Below are positions 1-11,000 of a stretch of DNA of 64,000 nt, piece after piece. A program made the position numbers and the translations under genes. How positions within the stretch are numbered: the first letter of the stretch is position 1; the number at the start of each line of letters is the position of its first letter. Under the pieces are notes generated by a model. That model was not told the origin of the DNA, made no database searches, and saw nothing but the letters and a program-made list of their open reading frames with translations. The stretch is from MGIIb-O1 sp002457595 (lineage in GTDB: Archaea; Thermoplasmatota; Poseidoniia; Poseidoniales; Thalassarchaeaceae), in NCBI GenBank assembly GCA_045568115.1, contig JBJLBO010000004.1, positions 1 to 64,000 of the forward strand. Direction: 5' to 3'.

Positions 1-3000
1 ACTACAACGGCATTATCAATGACAATCACAATCGGAGATTTGAATGATGAATCCCCAGTTTGGGTCAGCAGTGCTACTCAGAGTATTAATGAGAATACTC
101 AAAACGTAGTCGCACTGAGCGCAACTGATGCAGACTCTGGAGATTCAGTATCTTATTCAATCACTACTAACGACAACAGTCTGTTCGAAATTTCTTCGGG
201 TACACTAAGACTTGTTGCTAGTGGCGGTGCTAACTATGAGAGTCCAGGTTGTGGTTCCAGTTCTAACACCTGTACGGTGACAGTACTGGCATCCGACGGC
301 GCAAGCACAGCTAATACAGCAAGCAGAACATTCACCATCACAATTGATGATGTTAACGACCAAGCTCCAACTTACACAGGTGGCGACATTACTCCATCTG
401 TTACGGAAGGACAGACACCTGTTGATTCATTCACTATCGTCGATACCGACACAGGCGATGTCAACAGCTGTTCCCTAGGTGGGGCAGATTCTGCACTATT
501 CTCTTGTACTCTATCTGGAACCTCTGATGACTCTGTTAGCATTGCTTTCATCACAGAACCAGATTATGAGAATCCTGGATCTGCAGCAGGTACTAACGTC
601 TATGACTTAACAGCAACTATTTCTGACGGCGTTAATACTGGTGGTACGCTTGCTTACACAGTTACCGTTATTGACGGAACTGGCCTAGTTATTCCTTCTG
701 GACAAACTGGCAGCGTATCTGAGGACGCTTCTGCCGGAACCACAGTAGTGGCTCTATCAATCACCGATGCTACACCAGATGTTGTGTTAATTGGTGCTGG
801 AAATGACGACGGAATATTTGCTGTAAGCAACGCTGGTGTCATTACAGTAGCCGATGTGACAAATCTGAACTATGAGGTAACAAATAGCTACACATTGACT
901 ATCGTAGCATATGATACACTCTCGTCTGACGTAGAAGATGTTACAATTACTATTGTAAATGCCAACGATGCACCTGATGCAGGTGCAGCACAAACTGGCA
1001 GTGTTACTGAAGATGCAACTGCAACTACAGCAACAGGAACTGTCGCAGCAACAGATGAAGATACATCTGATACACTATCCTATGCGATTGACACAGCAGC
1101 TGGAACATATGGAACTCTAACTATGAGTGGCGCTGCTTGGACATACACTATCGATAACTCTGCAGCGGCTACAACCGCTCTAGATGCTGGCGATGCACCG
1201 ACTGAGGTATTTACGATCACAGTCTCTGACACAACAGCAACAGACACCATGACCATTACAATCACGGTCAACGGTGCTGACGATGCAGTCGATGCAGGTG
1301 CAGCACAAACTGGCAGTGTTACTGAGGATGGAACATCAACAGCAACTGGAACAGTAGCAGCTACTGATCCCGATGCAGACTCTGCCTTCACATACGGAAT
1401 TGGCACAGCAGCTGGAACCTACGGAAGTCTAGCAATAGACAGCGCAGGTGCATGGACATACACTATCGATAACTCTGCAGCGGCTACAAACGCTCTAGAT
1501 GCTGGTGATGCACCAACTGAGGTGTTCACAATTACAGTGACAGATACATCTTCGACTCTAACTGACACCATGACTGTAACAATCACAGTCAACGGTGCTG
1601 ACGATGCAGTCGATGCAGGTGCAGCACAAACTGGCAGTGTTACTGAGGATGGAACATCAACAGCAACTGGAACAGTAGCAGCTACTGATCCTGATGCAGA
1701 CTCTGCCCTCACATACGGAATTGGCACAGCAGCAGGTACCTACGGAAGTCTAGCAATAGACAGCACAGGTGCATGGACATACACTATCGATAACTCTGCA
1801 GCGGCTACAAACGCTCTAGATGCTGGTGATGCACCAACTGAGGTGTTCACAATTACAGTGACAGATACATCTTCGACTCTAACTGACACCATGACTGTAA
1901 CAATCACAGTCAACGGTGCTGACGATGCAGTCGATGCAGGTGCAGCACAAACTGGCAGTGTTACTGAGGATGGAACATCAACAGCAACTGGAACAGTAGC
2001 AGCTACTGATCCTGATGCAGACTCTGCCTTCACATACGGAATTGGCACAGCAGCTGGAACCTACGGAAGTCTAGCAATAGACAGCGCAGGTGCATGGACA
2101 TACACTATCGATAACTCTGCAGCGGCTACAAACGCTCTAGATGCTGGTGACACACCAACAGATGCTTTCACAATTACAGTGACAGATACATCTTCGACTC
2201 TAACTGACACCATGACTGTAACAATCACAGTCAACGGTGCTGACGATGCAGTCGATGCAGGTCCAGCCCAGACTGGAGCAGTTACTGAGGATGCAACCGC
2301 AACCACAGCAACTGGAACAGTAGCAGCTACTGATCCTGATGCAGACTCTGCCTTCACATACGCGATTGGCACAGCAGCAGGTACCTACGGAAGTCTAGCA
2401 ATAGACAGCGCAGGTGCATGGACATACACTATCGATAACTCTGCAGCGGCTACAAACGCTCTAGATGCTGGTGATGCACCAACTGAGGTGTTCACAATTA
2501 CAGTGACAGATACATCTTCGACTCTAACTGACACCATGACTGTAACAATCACAGTCAACGGTGCTGACGATGCAGTCGATGCAGGTGCAGCACAAACTGG
2601 CAGTGTTACTGAGGATGGAACATCAACAGCAACTGGAACAGTAGCAGCTACTGATCCTGATGCAGACTCTGCCTTCACATACGGAATTGGCACAGCAGCT
2701 GGAACCTACGGAAGTCTAGCAATAGACAGCGCAGGTGCATGGACATACACTATCGATAACTCTGCAGCGGCTACAAACGCTCTAGATGCTGGTGACACAC
2801 CAACAGATGCTTTCACAATTACAGTGACAGATACATCTTCGACTCTAACTGACACCATGACTGTAACAATCACAGTCAACGGTGCTGACGATGCAGTCGA
2901 TGCAGGTCCAGCCCAGACTGGAGCAGTTACTGAGGATGCAACCGCAACCACAGCAACTGGAACAGTAGCAGCTACTGATCCTGATGCAGACTCTGCCTTC

Positions 3001-6000
3001 ACATACGCGATTGGCACAGCAGCAGGTACCTACGGAAGTCTAGCAATAGACAGCGCAGGTGCATGGACATACACTATCGATAACTCTGCAGCGGCTACAC
3101 ACGCCCTCGCTCACGATGGATCGGGTTCAGATGCGTTCACAATTACAGTGACAGATACATCTTCGACTCTAACTGACACCATGACTGTAACAGTTACAGT
3201 TAGTGGTGCTAACGATGCTCCAACAGTTGCATCTACAATCTCTGATGCAAGCACAGACGAAGACTCGCCTTACAGTTTGGATATCTCGAGCAACTTCGCA
3301 GACCCAGATACTGGTGATGGATTAACATACACCGCAACAGGTCTACCTGGCGATTTGACTATGTCTTCCGCTGGTGTGATTACTGGAACTCCAGTTAACG
3401 CCGATGTTGGCCCACATACAGTTACCGTAACTGCAACAGATGACGGCGCCACACCAGGTGAAACAGTCTCAAGCAGTTACACAATAACTGTAGTCAACAC
3501 TGATGATCCGACAGTTGGATCGACTGTACCAGGTACATCTTACACAATTGATGCTGTTGACGACTATGGTGACGGCGGACACGTGATTACCGTAACAGGA
3601 AGTGATGGAACTGTACTGTGCACTCTTGGAACTTACTCCTCATCATGGAGTTCCTCATGGCCAGCCGCAAGCTGTACCTTCGAAATGACCTCTGGAACTG
3701 CTGACGTGGTTTACACCGGTGGGGAAGGGTATGCTTCCGAGTTAACAGTTACAGTGACCTCTCCAAGTGGTGCCACTTCGGATGCAAGTCCATCTGCAAA
3801 CTATGGTCCAGAGACAGTTGCAACGCTGACTGAGTTGTCTATTCCAGATATGACCACCCTCGTTGTAATAACTGGGGATCTTTATGATGGAGCAACACTA
3901 ACTGCAGATACTCAATATTTGACTGATGATGACGGAATGGGTACATTTACCTACCAATGGGCTAACCAGGATGGAGACATCACAGGCGCTATAAGTGATA
4001 CATACATGATACCATCTTGTGATACAATCACAGACGGTTGCTCTACATTTGGTAACACATACACTGTGAATGTAACTCACATCGATGCATACTCCGTATC
4101 TCAGGTAATGCCTACTACTGATGCAACATCCGGAGTTACTCTGAATCCAGCTGGTGATCTTGATGGAGACACAATCCCTAACAACGTCGACACCGATGAT
4201 GATGGTGATGGATGGATTGACACATCAGATGCATTCCCAACAGATTCAGATGAGTGGCTAAACACTGATGGTTCTTGTACAACTGAATGTACTCCTGATG
4301 ATATAGGTAACAACGAAGATACCGATGATGACGGTGACGGTGTTGCTGATGGTCCTGATGATTTCCCACTAGACCACACAGAACAGTGGGATGCTGACAA
4401 CGATGGCTGGGGTCACAATGCAGACTCTGATGACGATGGTGACGGACTAGAGGACTGGGAAGACCCAGATACTGATGGTGACGGCTATGATGATGCTACC
4501 GACGATGCTTACCCACACAACTACAATGAGTGGAACAACACCGATGCTAGCTGTACTACAGAATGTACTGCAGATGCAGTTGGTGACAACGAAGACACTG
4601 ATGACGATGGTGACGGAGTACTCGATACGGCTGATGCATTCCCACGGGACTATTCAGAATCTGTAGACACAGACGGAGATGGAATTGGAAACAATGCTGA
4701 TCTTGACGATGATGCTGATGGAACTGCAGATGCTACAGACGTATGGCCTCTCGATCCTTGCGCTGCAGATGACCACGATGGTGATGGAATGCCTGACACA
4801 ATAGTGGCTGGTTGTACAACAACTCTAACCGAAGATACTGATGATGACAATGATTTCGTTGACGATACATCAGATGCATGTCCATTAGATATCAACGAAA
4901 GTGTTGACACCGATGGTGACACAATCTGTGACGGAATCGATGACGATGACGATGCTGATGGAGTAGTGGATGCAAGTGATGCGTTCCCACTCAACGCCAA
5001 CGAGCAGATAGATACAGACGGTGACTGTGGAACAATAGCGACACAGAACACGACTTCTGGAGATGGCTGTGGTGACAATTCAGATGATGACATTGATGGC
5101 GACGGATATCTCAACGCTGACGATGCATTCGATCTTGATAATGAAGCATGGACTGATACTGACAACGACGGATTAGCCGATGACTTCCCTAACCTAAGCC
5201 AATCCACAACTACATGGACAACATCTTCCACATTGTCGATATCTGACAGCTTCAGCAGTTCCAGCACAATTGCTTCATTCACTCTTTCCTCTACTCAGAG
5301 GGCAGAAGTAACAATCACCAATACAGACGGATATAGTAGCGAATGTATACAAAATGTAGACAGCGCTGGCTGGTACTACTGTAGTTGGTCATTCATGATC
5401 ACAACTGCTGGTGCACATACAGTCCAACTTGGTGACACATACGGAGATGGAGGAAACTCAGCATCTATTGCGATTCAGGATGGTGTTACAATTACATCCA
5501 CACCAGCTACAAGTCCAGTTGGAACTCTATTGGACTACGATGACGATGGCGACAATGTGCTTGACGTCAATGAGAATGCTGGTTGTGAACTAATAGCGGA
5601 TTGTGACGGTGATCTCGATAACGATGACACTGATCAGTTCCCATTGAACCCAGCTGAGTGGGACGACACTGACGGTGACGCGCCATCTGGTTCTGATGGA
5701 ACTGGATATGGTGACAACAGCGATGCGTTCCCACTGGATGCTTGTGCTAACGTCGATACCGACCTTGATGGAATGCCTGATTCATACATTGGCGGATGTA
5801 CATCTGCTGATACAAGTCTAATTGAGGATAATGATGACGACGGTGATGGTGTGCTAGATGCATACGATGACTTCGATGATGATGATAGTGAAACTACTGA
5901 TACTGATGGCGACACAATAGGTGACAATGCAGATACAGACGATGACAACGATGGTTACTTGGATGCTGATGATTGGAGTCCTCTTGACTCCAGTGAATGG

Positions 6001-8409
6001 TGGGACACCGACGCAGATGGAATTGGTAACAATGCCGACTATGATGACGACGGTGATGGATTAGCTGATGAAGACGATCTATACCCAGTAGACAAGGATA
6101 ACGATCAGTGGGATGATTTGTACGAAGAGGCTTGTGGAACTGACAAGAATGATGCCCAATCTACACCAGTAGATACTGATGGTGATACTGTTAAACTTGC
6201 ATATCCTGGTGCTCTAGCATCTGGTCAAACAGATGCTCAGGCTAGTGCAACTAACCTTTGTGACGCTCTTGACACGGATGATGACAATGATGGGTATCTT
6301 GATGTTGATGATGCATTCCGAACTGATGATGAAGTTTGGATTGATACTGACGGCGATGGTATGGCTGACTACATAGACCCGAACTCGTCACAATTCACAT
6401 ACGCGACAGTCCAGTTGTGCGGTACGAATGTTGGTACTGGTACAGGCGGATCTGGTAATCAACCAAATGCATTAGGAAACTACCTGACTGTTACTAGCTC
6501 GGATCCGTCCGGAACGTACGGTAGTAACGAGGCATCTTGCACGTTCACCTTGCCAGCTGGAAACTCGATGGATATCTATGTACAGACTAAGAACTATGGT
6601 GGCGAGGGCGTGGTTGTTGTAATTGATCCGAACGGAGCAATTACACAATTCAATGGTTTTTCCAGCTATAGTTTCTACACCCTGAACTCTGATGGAACCA
6701 GTTCACGCCAAGGGTCCTACATTACCTCAGGTATTACAGATTCAAGCCCTGATTGGTCAACTGCCGGTGCTTATACCATAATCTATGGTGACACCTGGGG
6801 CGACAGCTGCAACCCTTCCACCTACTCTGGTGCTTGCTTCGTACAAGCTACTTACCAGGAATTGCTTGGAACCGTTCCAGCAACAATAACTGATGATGGG
6901 GTGCTGCTTGACTATGATGATGATAACGATGGTTATACTGACTTAGATGAGACAACTAATTGTGATACTGGAGCTTATGCTTCAACATCTGATACACTTG
7001 ATAGTACCAGTATTCCAGCAGACATGGATAATGACTTCATCTGTGATGCTCTAGACACAGATCGAGATGGTGACACATACGACAATAGCGTTGATTTGTT
7101 CCCTGACGATCCAACTGACTGGGTTGACTTTGATGGCGATAACATTGGCGACAATGCGGATACTGATGACGATGCTGATGGCGTCCTTGATGTAGATGAT
7201 GTTTGGAGCTTAAACATCTGTGTCTCAGATGACTTCGATGGTGATGGTATGGCCGATTCGGTTACTGAGCATTGTGATCTTGGTTACACTGCGTATGTAA
7301 CACACGCTAGTGCTCAAACAACATCCGATGGATTCACAGACGGTGATTATGTCGGTGTAACTGATTACACAGGGCACTTTGGCGGATCAAATACAGGTAG
7401 TAATCACTACCAGGTGTCTGATTCCGATGGAATATTCAGTCTGAACTTTGACCCATTGAGAGCAGATTCTGTATCTCTTGCGGTTGCAGTAGCTGACACT
7501 GGTTGGGAATCAGCCGATTATCTCTACATAGCCTTTGTTGGTTCTGAATCCACTGTTGTGATTTATGATAGTACTGGTACTGATTTGGATGACTCAACAG
7601 CTTGGACAGAAGGAGTTTGGACTACCATGACTGCTGACATTAGTGCAGCTGGTGGTGGACACTTAACGTTCGAGTCGTCTTCTAACTCTGCAAGTGAAGC
7701 ATTCGGTATTGATTCAGTAGTCTTTAGTGATTCGAGTGGTGCTACTATCGCAGCTACCGACTTCGAATACCTTGGTGGATCCGTCTTTGGAGGTATGTAT
7801 TACGACGGTGTAGGTACTGATGGCGCATTACCTGGATATTACACTACATGGGCTGAATCATCAAGTCTAACAGCTACTGTTTCTGCTTCAACTGGAACTG
7901 CAGTAACATTCACATTGTATGATGGTCAGAGAGCGAATATTACTCTTAGCTTTGATAGTTGGCCTAGTGAATGTGGTATGATTATTGATGGAGTATCAGT
8001 AGGATGTACAGATGTTACTCTGACCACAGCAGGTTCTCATTCGGTTCAAATGACTGATTCGTATGGTGATGGTGGAAGTGCCGCAACAATCTCAATCCAA
8101 GATGGTTCTGGACCAGCAATAGTAAGTTATTCTGATGCTGCATCATGGATGGAAATTGATGCTGATGATGATAACGATGGATACGATGATCATCTGGATG
8201 ACTTCCACTATGATGTAACAGAGTGGGTTGACACAGATTCAGATGGTACTGGTAACAACGCTGATCTCGATGATGATGGCGATGGAACTTATGACATTGC
8301 TGACCCATTCCCATTGGATCTCAATGCATGGACTGACACTGATGGTGACGGTCTTGCAGATTCTCTACCACCACTAGGTGTGAGTACAGAATACACACTA
8401 TGGCGTTAG
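1..8409 (+). CDS. Giant secreted adhesin-like protein with cadherin/VCBS and TSP3 repeats, N-terminal part (5' end outside window)
   Basis: The frame is open from base 1, so the start codon lies upstream of the window. The visible order is: cadherin-like beta modules (to about 960), seven VCBS repeats (about 966-3216), an Ig/cadherin-like module with a TDEDSPY start (about 3220-3500), then long aspartate-rich thrombospondin type 3 runs of the DTDGDGIGDNADxDDD type from about 4156. The runs are interrupted by beta modules carrying a YGDGG motif. This architecture suits a calcium-stiffened cell-surface or secreted adhesin; the ligand is unknown. The frame ends at a TAG (8407-8409), but this looks like a frameshift because the homologous module continues without a break in frame 2 and the next segment carries the C-terminal anchor. 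Function is inferred from domains only. Confidence 0.85.
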   Translation, partial: TTTALSMTITIGDLNDESPVWVSSATQSINENTQNVVALSATDADSGDSVSYSITTNDNSLFEISSGTLRLVASGGANYESPGCGSSSNTCTVTVLASDGASTANTASRTFTITIDDVNDQAPTYTGGDITPSVTEGQTPVDSFTIVDTDTGDVNSCSLGGADSALFSCTLSGTSDDSVSIAFITEPDYENPGSAAGTNVYDLTATISDGVNTGGTLAYTVTVIDGTGLVIPSGQTGSVSEDASAGTTVVALSITDATPDVVLIGAGNDDGIFAVSNAGVITVADVTNLNYEVTNSYTLTIVAYDTLSSDVEDVTITIVNANDAPDAGAAQTGSVTEDATATTATGTVAATDEDTSDTLSYAIDTAAGTYGTLTMSGAAWTYTIDNSAAATTALDAGDAPTEVFTITVSDTTATDTMTITITVNGADDAVDAGAAQTGSVTEDGTSTATGTVAATDPDADSAFTYGIGTAAGTYGSLAIDSAGAWTYTIDNSAAATNALDAGDAPTEVFTITVTDTSSTLTDTMTVTITVNGADDAVDAGAAQTGSVTEDGTSTATGTVAATDPDADSALTYGIGTAAGTYGSLAIDSTGAWTYTIDNSAAATNALDAGDAPTEVFTITVTDTSSTLTDTMTVTITVNGADDAVDAGAAQTGSVTEDGTSTATGTVAATDPDADSAFTYGIGTAAGTYGSLAIDSAGAWTYTIDNSAAATNALDAGDTPTDAFTITVTDTSSTLTDTMTVTITVNGADDAVDAGPAQTGAVTEDATATTATGTVAATDPDADSAFTYAIGTAAGTYGSLAIDSAGAWTYTIDNSAAATNALDAGDAPTEVFTITVTDTSSTLTDTMTVTITVNGADDAVDAGAAQTGSVTEDGTSTATGTVAATDPDADSAFTYGIGTAAGTYGSLAIDSAGAWTYTIDNSAAATNALDAGDTPTDAFTITVTDTSSTLTDTMTVTITVNGADDAVDAGPAQTGAVTEDATATTATGTVAATDPDADSAFTYAIGTAAGTYGSLAIDSAGAWTYTIDNSAAATHALAHDGSGSDAFTITVTDTSSTLTDTMTVTVTVSGANDAPTVASTISDASTDEDSPYSLDISSNFADPDTGDGLTYTATGLPGDLTMSSAGVITGTPVNADVGPHTVTVTATDDGATPGETVSSSYTITVVNTDDPTVGSTVPGTSYTIDAVDDYGDGGHVITVTGSDGTVLCTLGTYSSSWSSSWPAASCTFEMTSGTADVVYTGGEGYASELTVTVTSPSGATSDASPSANYGPETVATLTELSIPDMTTLVVITGDLYDGATLTADTQYLTDDDGMGTFTYQWANQDGDITGAISDTYMIPSCDTITDGCSTFGNTYTVNVTHIDAYSVSQVMPTTDATSGVTLNPAGDLDGDTIPNNVDTDDDGDGWIDTSDAFPTDSDEWLNTDGSCTTECTPDDIGNNEDTDDDGDGVADGPDDFPLDHTEQWDADNDGWGHNADSDDDGDGLEDWEDPDTDGDGYDDATDDAYPHNYNEWNNTDASCTTECTADAVGDNEDTDDDGDGVLDTADAFPRDYSESVDTDGDGIGNNADLDDDADGTADATDVWPLDPCAADDHDGDGMPDTIVAGCTTTLTEDTDDDNDFVDDTSDACPLDINESVDTDGDTICDGIDDDDDADGVVDASDAFPLNANEQIDTDGDCGTIATQNTTSGDGCGDNSDDDIDGDGYLNADDAFDLDNEAWTDTDNDGLADDFPNLSQSTTTWTTSSTLSISDSFSSSSTIASFTLSSTQRAEVTITNTDGYSSECIQNVDSAGWYYCSWSFMITTAGAHTVQLGDTYGDGGNSASIAIQDGVTITSTPATSPVGTLLDYDDDGDNVLDVNENAGCELIADCDGDLDNDDTDQFPLNPAEWDDTDGDAPSGSDGTGYGDNSDAFPLDACANVDTDLDGMPDSYIGGCTSADTSLIEDNDDDGDGVLDAYDDFDDDDSETTDTDGDTIGDNADTDDDNDGYLDADDWSPLDSSEWWDTDADGIGNNADYDDDGDGLADEDDLYPVDKDNDQWDDLYEEACGTDKNDAQSTPVDTDGDTVKLAYPGALASGQTDAQASATNLCDALDTDDDNDGYLDVDDAFRTDDEVWIDTDGDGMADYIDPNSSQFTYATVQLCGTNVGTGTGGSGNQPNALGNYLTVTSSDPSGTYGSNEASCTFTLPAGNSMDIYVQTKNYGGEGVVVVIDPNGAITQFNGFSSYSFYTLNSDGTSSRQGSYITSGITDSSPDWSTAGAYTIIYGDTWGDSCNPSTYSGACFVQATYQELLGTVPATITDDGVLLDYDDDNDGYTDLDETTNCDTGAYASTSDTLDSTSIPADMDNDFICDALDTDRDGDTYDNSVDLFPDDPTDWVDFDGDNIGDNADTDDDADGVLDVDDVWSLNICVSDDFDGDGMADSVTEHCDLGYTAYVTHASAQTTSDGFTDGDYVGVTDYTGHFGGSNTGSNHYQVSDSDGIFSLNFDPLRADSVSLAVAVADTGWESADYLYIAFVGSESTVVIYDSTGTDLDDSTAWTEGVWTTMTADISAAGGGHLTFESSSNSASEAFGIDSVVFSDSSGATIAATDFEYLGGSVFGGMYYDGVGTDGALPGYYTTWAESSSLTATVSASTGTAVTFTLYDGQRANITLSFDSWPSECGMIIDGVSVGCTDVTLTTAGSHSVQMTDSYGDGGSAATISIQDGSGPAIVSYSDAASWMEIDADDDNDGYDDHLDDFHYDVTEWVDTDSDGTGNNADLDDDGDGTYDIADPFPLDLNAWTDTDGDGLADSLPPLGVSTEYTLWR
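966..3216 (+). repeat. Seven tandem VCBS-type repeats of about 321-324 bp
   Basis: Unit boundaries fall near 966, 1279, 1600, 1921, 2242, 2566 and 2887. Each unit encodes about 107 residues beginning DDAVDAGAAQTGSVTEDG and ending TDTMTVTITVNGA, typical of VCBS domains of large adhesins. Units 2-7 are almost identical at DNA level. Two variants alternate in the later copies: AAQTGSVTEDGTSTA (units 2, 3, 4, 6) and GPAQTGAVTEDATATTA (units 5, 7). The first and last units are the most diverged, as expected for an array growing by internal recombination. Confidence 0.95.
1823..3097 (+). repeat. 645-bp higher-order duplication inside the VCBS array
   Basis: The segment from about 1823 to 2452 recurs from about 2468 to 3097 with a constant 645-base offset (one 321-bp plus one 324-bp unit). 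By eye the two copies are essentially identical, including the alternation of the GSVTEDG and GAVTEDA variants and the change from DAPTEVF to DTPTDAF. This points to a recent duplication of a two-unit block. Confidence 0.85.
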
Positions 8410-11000
8410 CGATTCGTATGGTGATGGTGGACACGCGGTCACCGTAACCGATTCTTCAGGAAATGTGCTATGTTCTATTGCAGACTCTCCAAGTAGTTGG
8501 TCGACACAATCATGTACATTCGCTCTAATGAGCGGTACTGCTGATGTAGTTGTTGACAGTGACTGGTGGCCTACTGAAGGTTCGATAGATATCACGACAC
8601 CTACTGGTGTAGCTCTTGGACCATTCACATGGACAAGTTCTGCAGCAACTACAGTTACAACTGTGAACGAATTGTCTGATACCACATATCCGGCATCTTC
8701 GCCACTAGGAACAGTCCTTGACAATGACGATGACAACGATGGTTACAATGACGATGTAGATGATTGCCCAACGCAAGGTACTGCTGCTATGCCTGACTTC
8801 AACGATAATGATGGCGATGGTCTTTGTGACAATGCAGATCTTGATGATGACAATGATGGACATTCTGACTTTGTCGACCTATTCCCACTCGACGCTCTTG
8901 AGTGGCTTGATGCAGATGGTGATGGAATTGGTGACAATGCAGACCCAGATGACGACAACGATCTCGTTGATGACACATTAGATGCGTTCCCGTATGATGC
9001 ATGTGCTTCTGAGGACTTTGATGGTGACGGAAAGCCTGACACCTTGGTTGCAGGATGCACCACTACTCTCGTGGAAGATTTGGATGACGACAACGATCTG
9101 GTTCTCGATGTAGATGATGATTGGCCATTCGACCAAACCCGATCTACCGATACTGATGGCGACGGTCTTGCAGACTTCGTTAACGGAATCACTCCAGGTG
9201 ATTCGTACGACTTTGAGACTGGTGCAATTGCCAACACAACAGCAAGTTGGTCATTGTCTCAGTGTACTGGTCGTGGATGGGATAATCCAGGTTCGCCACA
9301 GGGTACTTGTACTCCATCCGCATTGAATGGGCCTTGGGACGTGTCTGCTGTTGATCCAATTGCTGGTGTTTATTCATTGAAATCACCTGCAGGAACAATA
9401 CCTGGAAACTATGGTGAGTATCACGCTGAAGTCACCTTTACCACATCTGGTGGAGATATTACTTGGGATTGGAAAGTTAGCTCATATCTGAGAACTTCTA
9501 GCACCTACTTCACAGATGGATTGAAGGTTGTAGTTGATGGTGTATTGATTGATGCATCTCAACATGGTGGATGTATGAATGGTGAATGGTGTGGTGAAGA
9601 CTCAGGATCAATGACATGGACTGTTGGTGCTGGAACTCACACAATTGACTTCTTCTACGACCATGGAACTTCTGCAAATGGTGGTTCCAATGAAGCTTGG
9701 ATTGACAACCTACAACTGCCTTCTATCTTTGTCTCAATCAATGAGGATCTAGACGATGATAATGATGGTGTATTGGATGAAGATGACTTCGACTCACTTG
9801 ACAAGTGTATCTCAGTAGATGCTGATGGTGACGGAATTGTTGACGATGTATCTACAGATCCTGATTGTGATGCTGCAGACTACACTGTTGACGATAACGA
9901 TGACAATGATGCATGGACTGATGCAGATGAAATTGATTGTGGAAGTGATCCATTAGACAATATGAGCGTGCCTGCAGATTATGACGGCGATGGTCTTTGT
10001 GATGTAGTAGACTCTGATGATGACAATGACGGAACAGATGATGATTCAGATGCTTTCGACTTTGATAACACCGAGGACACCGATACTGATGGAGATACAA
10101 TTGGAGACAATGCTGATCCTGACGACGATAATGATGGAGTCATAGATATTGATGATGCATTCCCATATGATTCATCTGAATGGTCTGACTATGATGGTGA
10201 TGACATTGGTGATAACACCGATGACGACATTGATGGTGACGGTGTTCTAAACGATGCTGATGCATTCGACTTCGACGACAGTGAGGATACTGATTCAGAC
10301 GGAGACGGTCTAGGTGACAATGAGGATCCAGATGATGATAACGATGGATACTACGACGTCGCTGATGCTTTCCCATATGATTCATCTGAATGGTCAGATC
10401 TTGATGGTGATGACATTGGTGATAACACCGATGACGACATTGACGGTGACGGCGTTCTAAACGATGCTGACGCATTCGACTTTGACCCATTAGAATCAAA
10501 TGATCTTGATGGTGATGGAATTGGTGACAATTCAGACCCAGATGATGACGGAGATGGATACAATGACGGTTTGGATGCATTCCCTCAATTATCCGGCGAG
10601 TGGCTTGATTCTGACGGCGATGGAATTGGTGACAATACCGATCTTGATGATGATGATGACGGCGTCCCAGATGTCGATGACGCATTCTCCTTGAATCCAT
10701 CTGAATCAAGCGATTCCGATGGTGATGGTATTGGTGACAATCAGGATACCGATGACGACAATGACGGTGTCAGTGATGTTGATGATGCATTTGCTAATGA
10801 TGCGGATGAAGACACAGACACCGATGGTGATGGAATTGGTAACGAAGCTGATGCTGATGACGATAACGATGAAGTGAGTGATGCTCTCGAACTCGAATGT
10901 GGTTCTGATCCATTAGACAGTGCTTCAATACCTTCTGATATTGATGGCGACGAAATCTGTGATGCTAAGGATGATAACGATAACGACGGACCTCTAGCGA
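4156..11000 (+). repeat. Thrombospondin type 3-like calcium-binding repeat tracts
   Basis: These are dozens of imperfect repeats of about 13-40 residues on the pattern DTDGDGIGDNADxDDDxDGxxDxxDxFP, spread through both parts of the giant gene. The dense Asp pattern is that of calcium-binding TSP3 repeats. DNA copies differ more than in the VCBS array, so this tract is older. Beta modules with YGDGG motifs interrupt the runs. Confidence 0.9.
8384..8409 (+). other. Apparent +1 frameshift inside the giant adhesin gene
   Basis: Frames 1 and 2 are both open across these 26 bases. Frame 1 reads through to a TAG, while frame 2 is closed upstream by TGA at 8381-8383. Removing one base within the ACACACTA stretch (8393-8400) joins STEYT to YGVSDSYGDGG and restores a module seen elsewhere in the protein. 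It may be a sequencing or assembly error, a true inactivating mutation or, less likely, recoding. The short dinucleotide run is the natural place for an error. Confidence 0.8.

Noticed and set aside
1080..3017. Long minus-strand open frames across the VCBS repeats
   Set aside because: They repeat with the same 321-324 bp period as the plus-strand gene and are low-complexity (Val/Ser/Ala-rich), so they are shadows of the repeat codons.
966..3216. Regular tandem repeats that could suggest a CRISPR array
   Set aside because: Units are 321-324 bp, coding, without unique spacers, and no cas genes are nearby.
4178..5282. Minus-strand frames rich in His or Ser over the TSP3 region
   Set aside because: They are composition shadows of the GAT/GAC-rich plus-strand repeats (His and Ser/Val codons read on the other strand) and have no start signals or conserved motifs.
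8384..8409. Programmed frameshifting as an explanation for the adhesin break
   Set aside because: No slippery heptamer or downstream structure was seen; a sequencing or mutational one-base change in a short AC run is simpler. It is kept only as a remote alternative.
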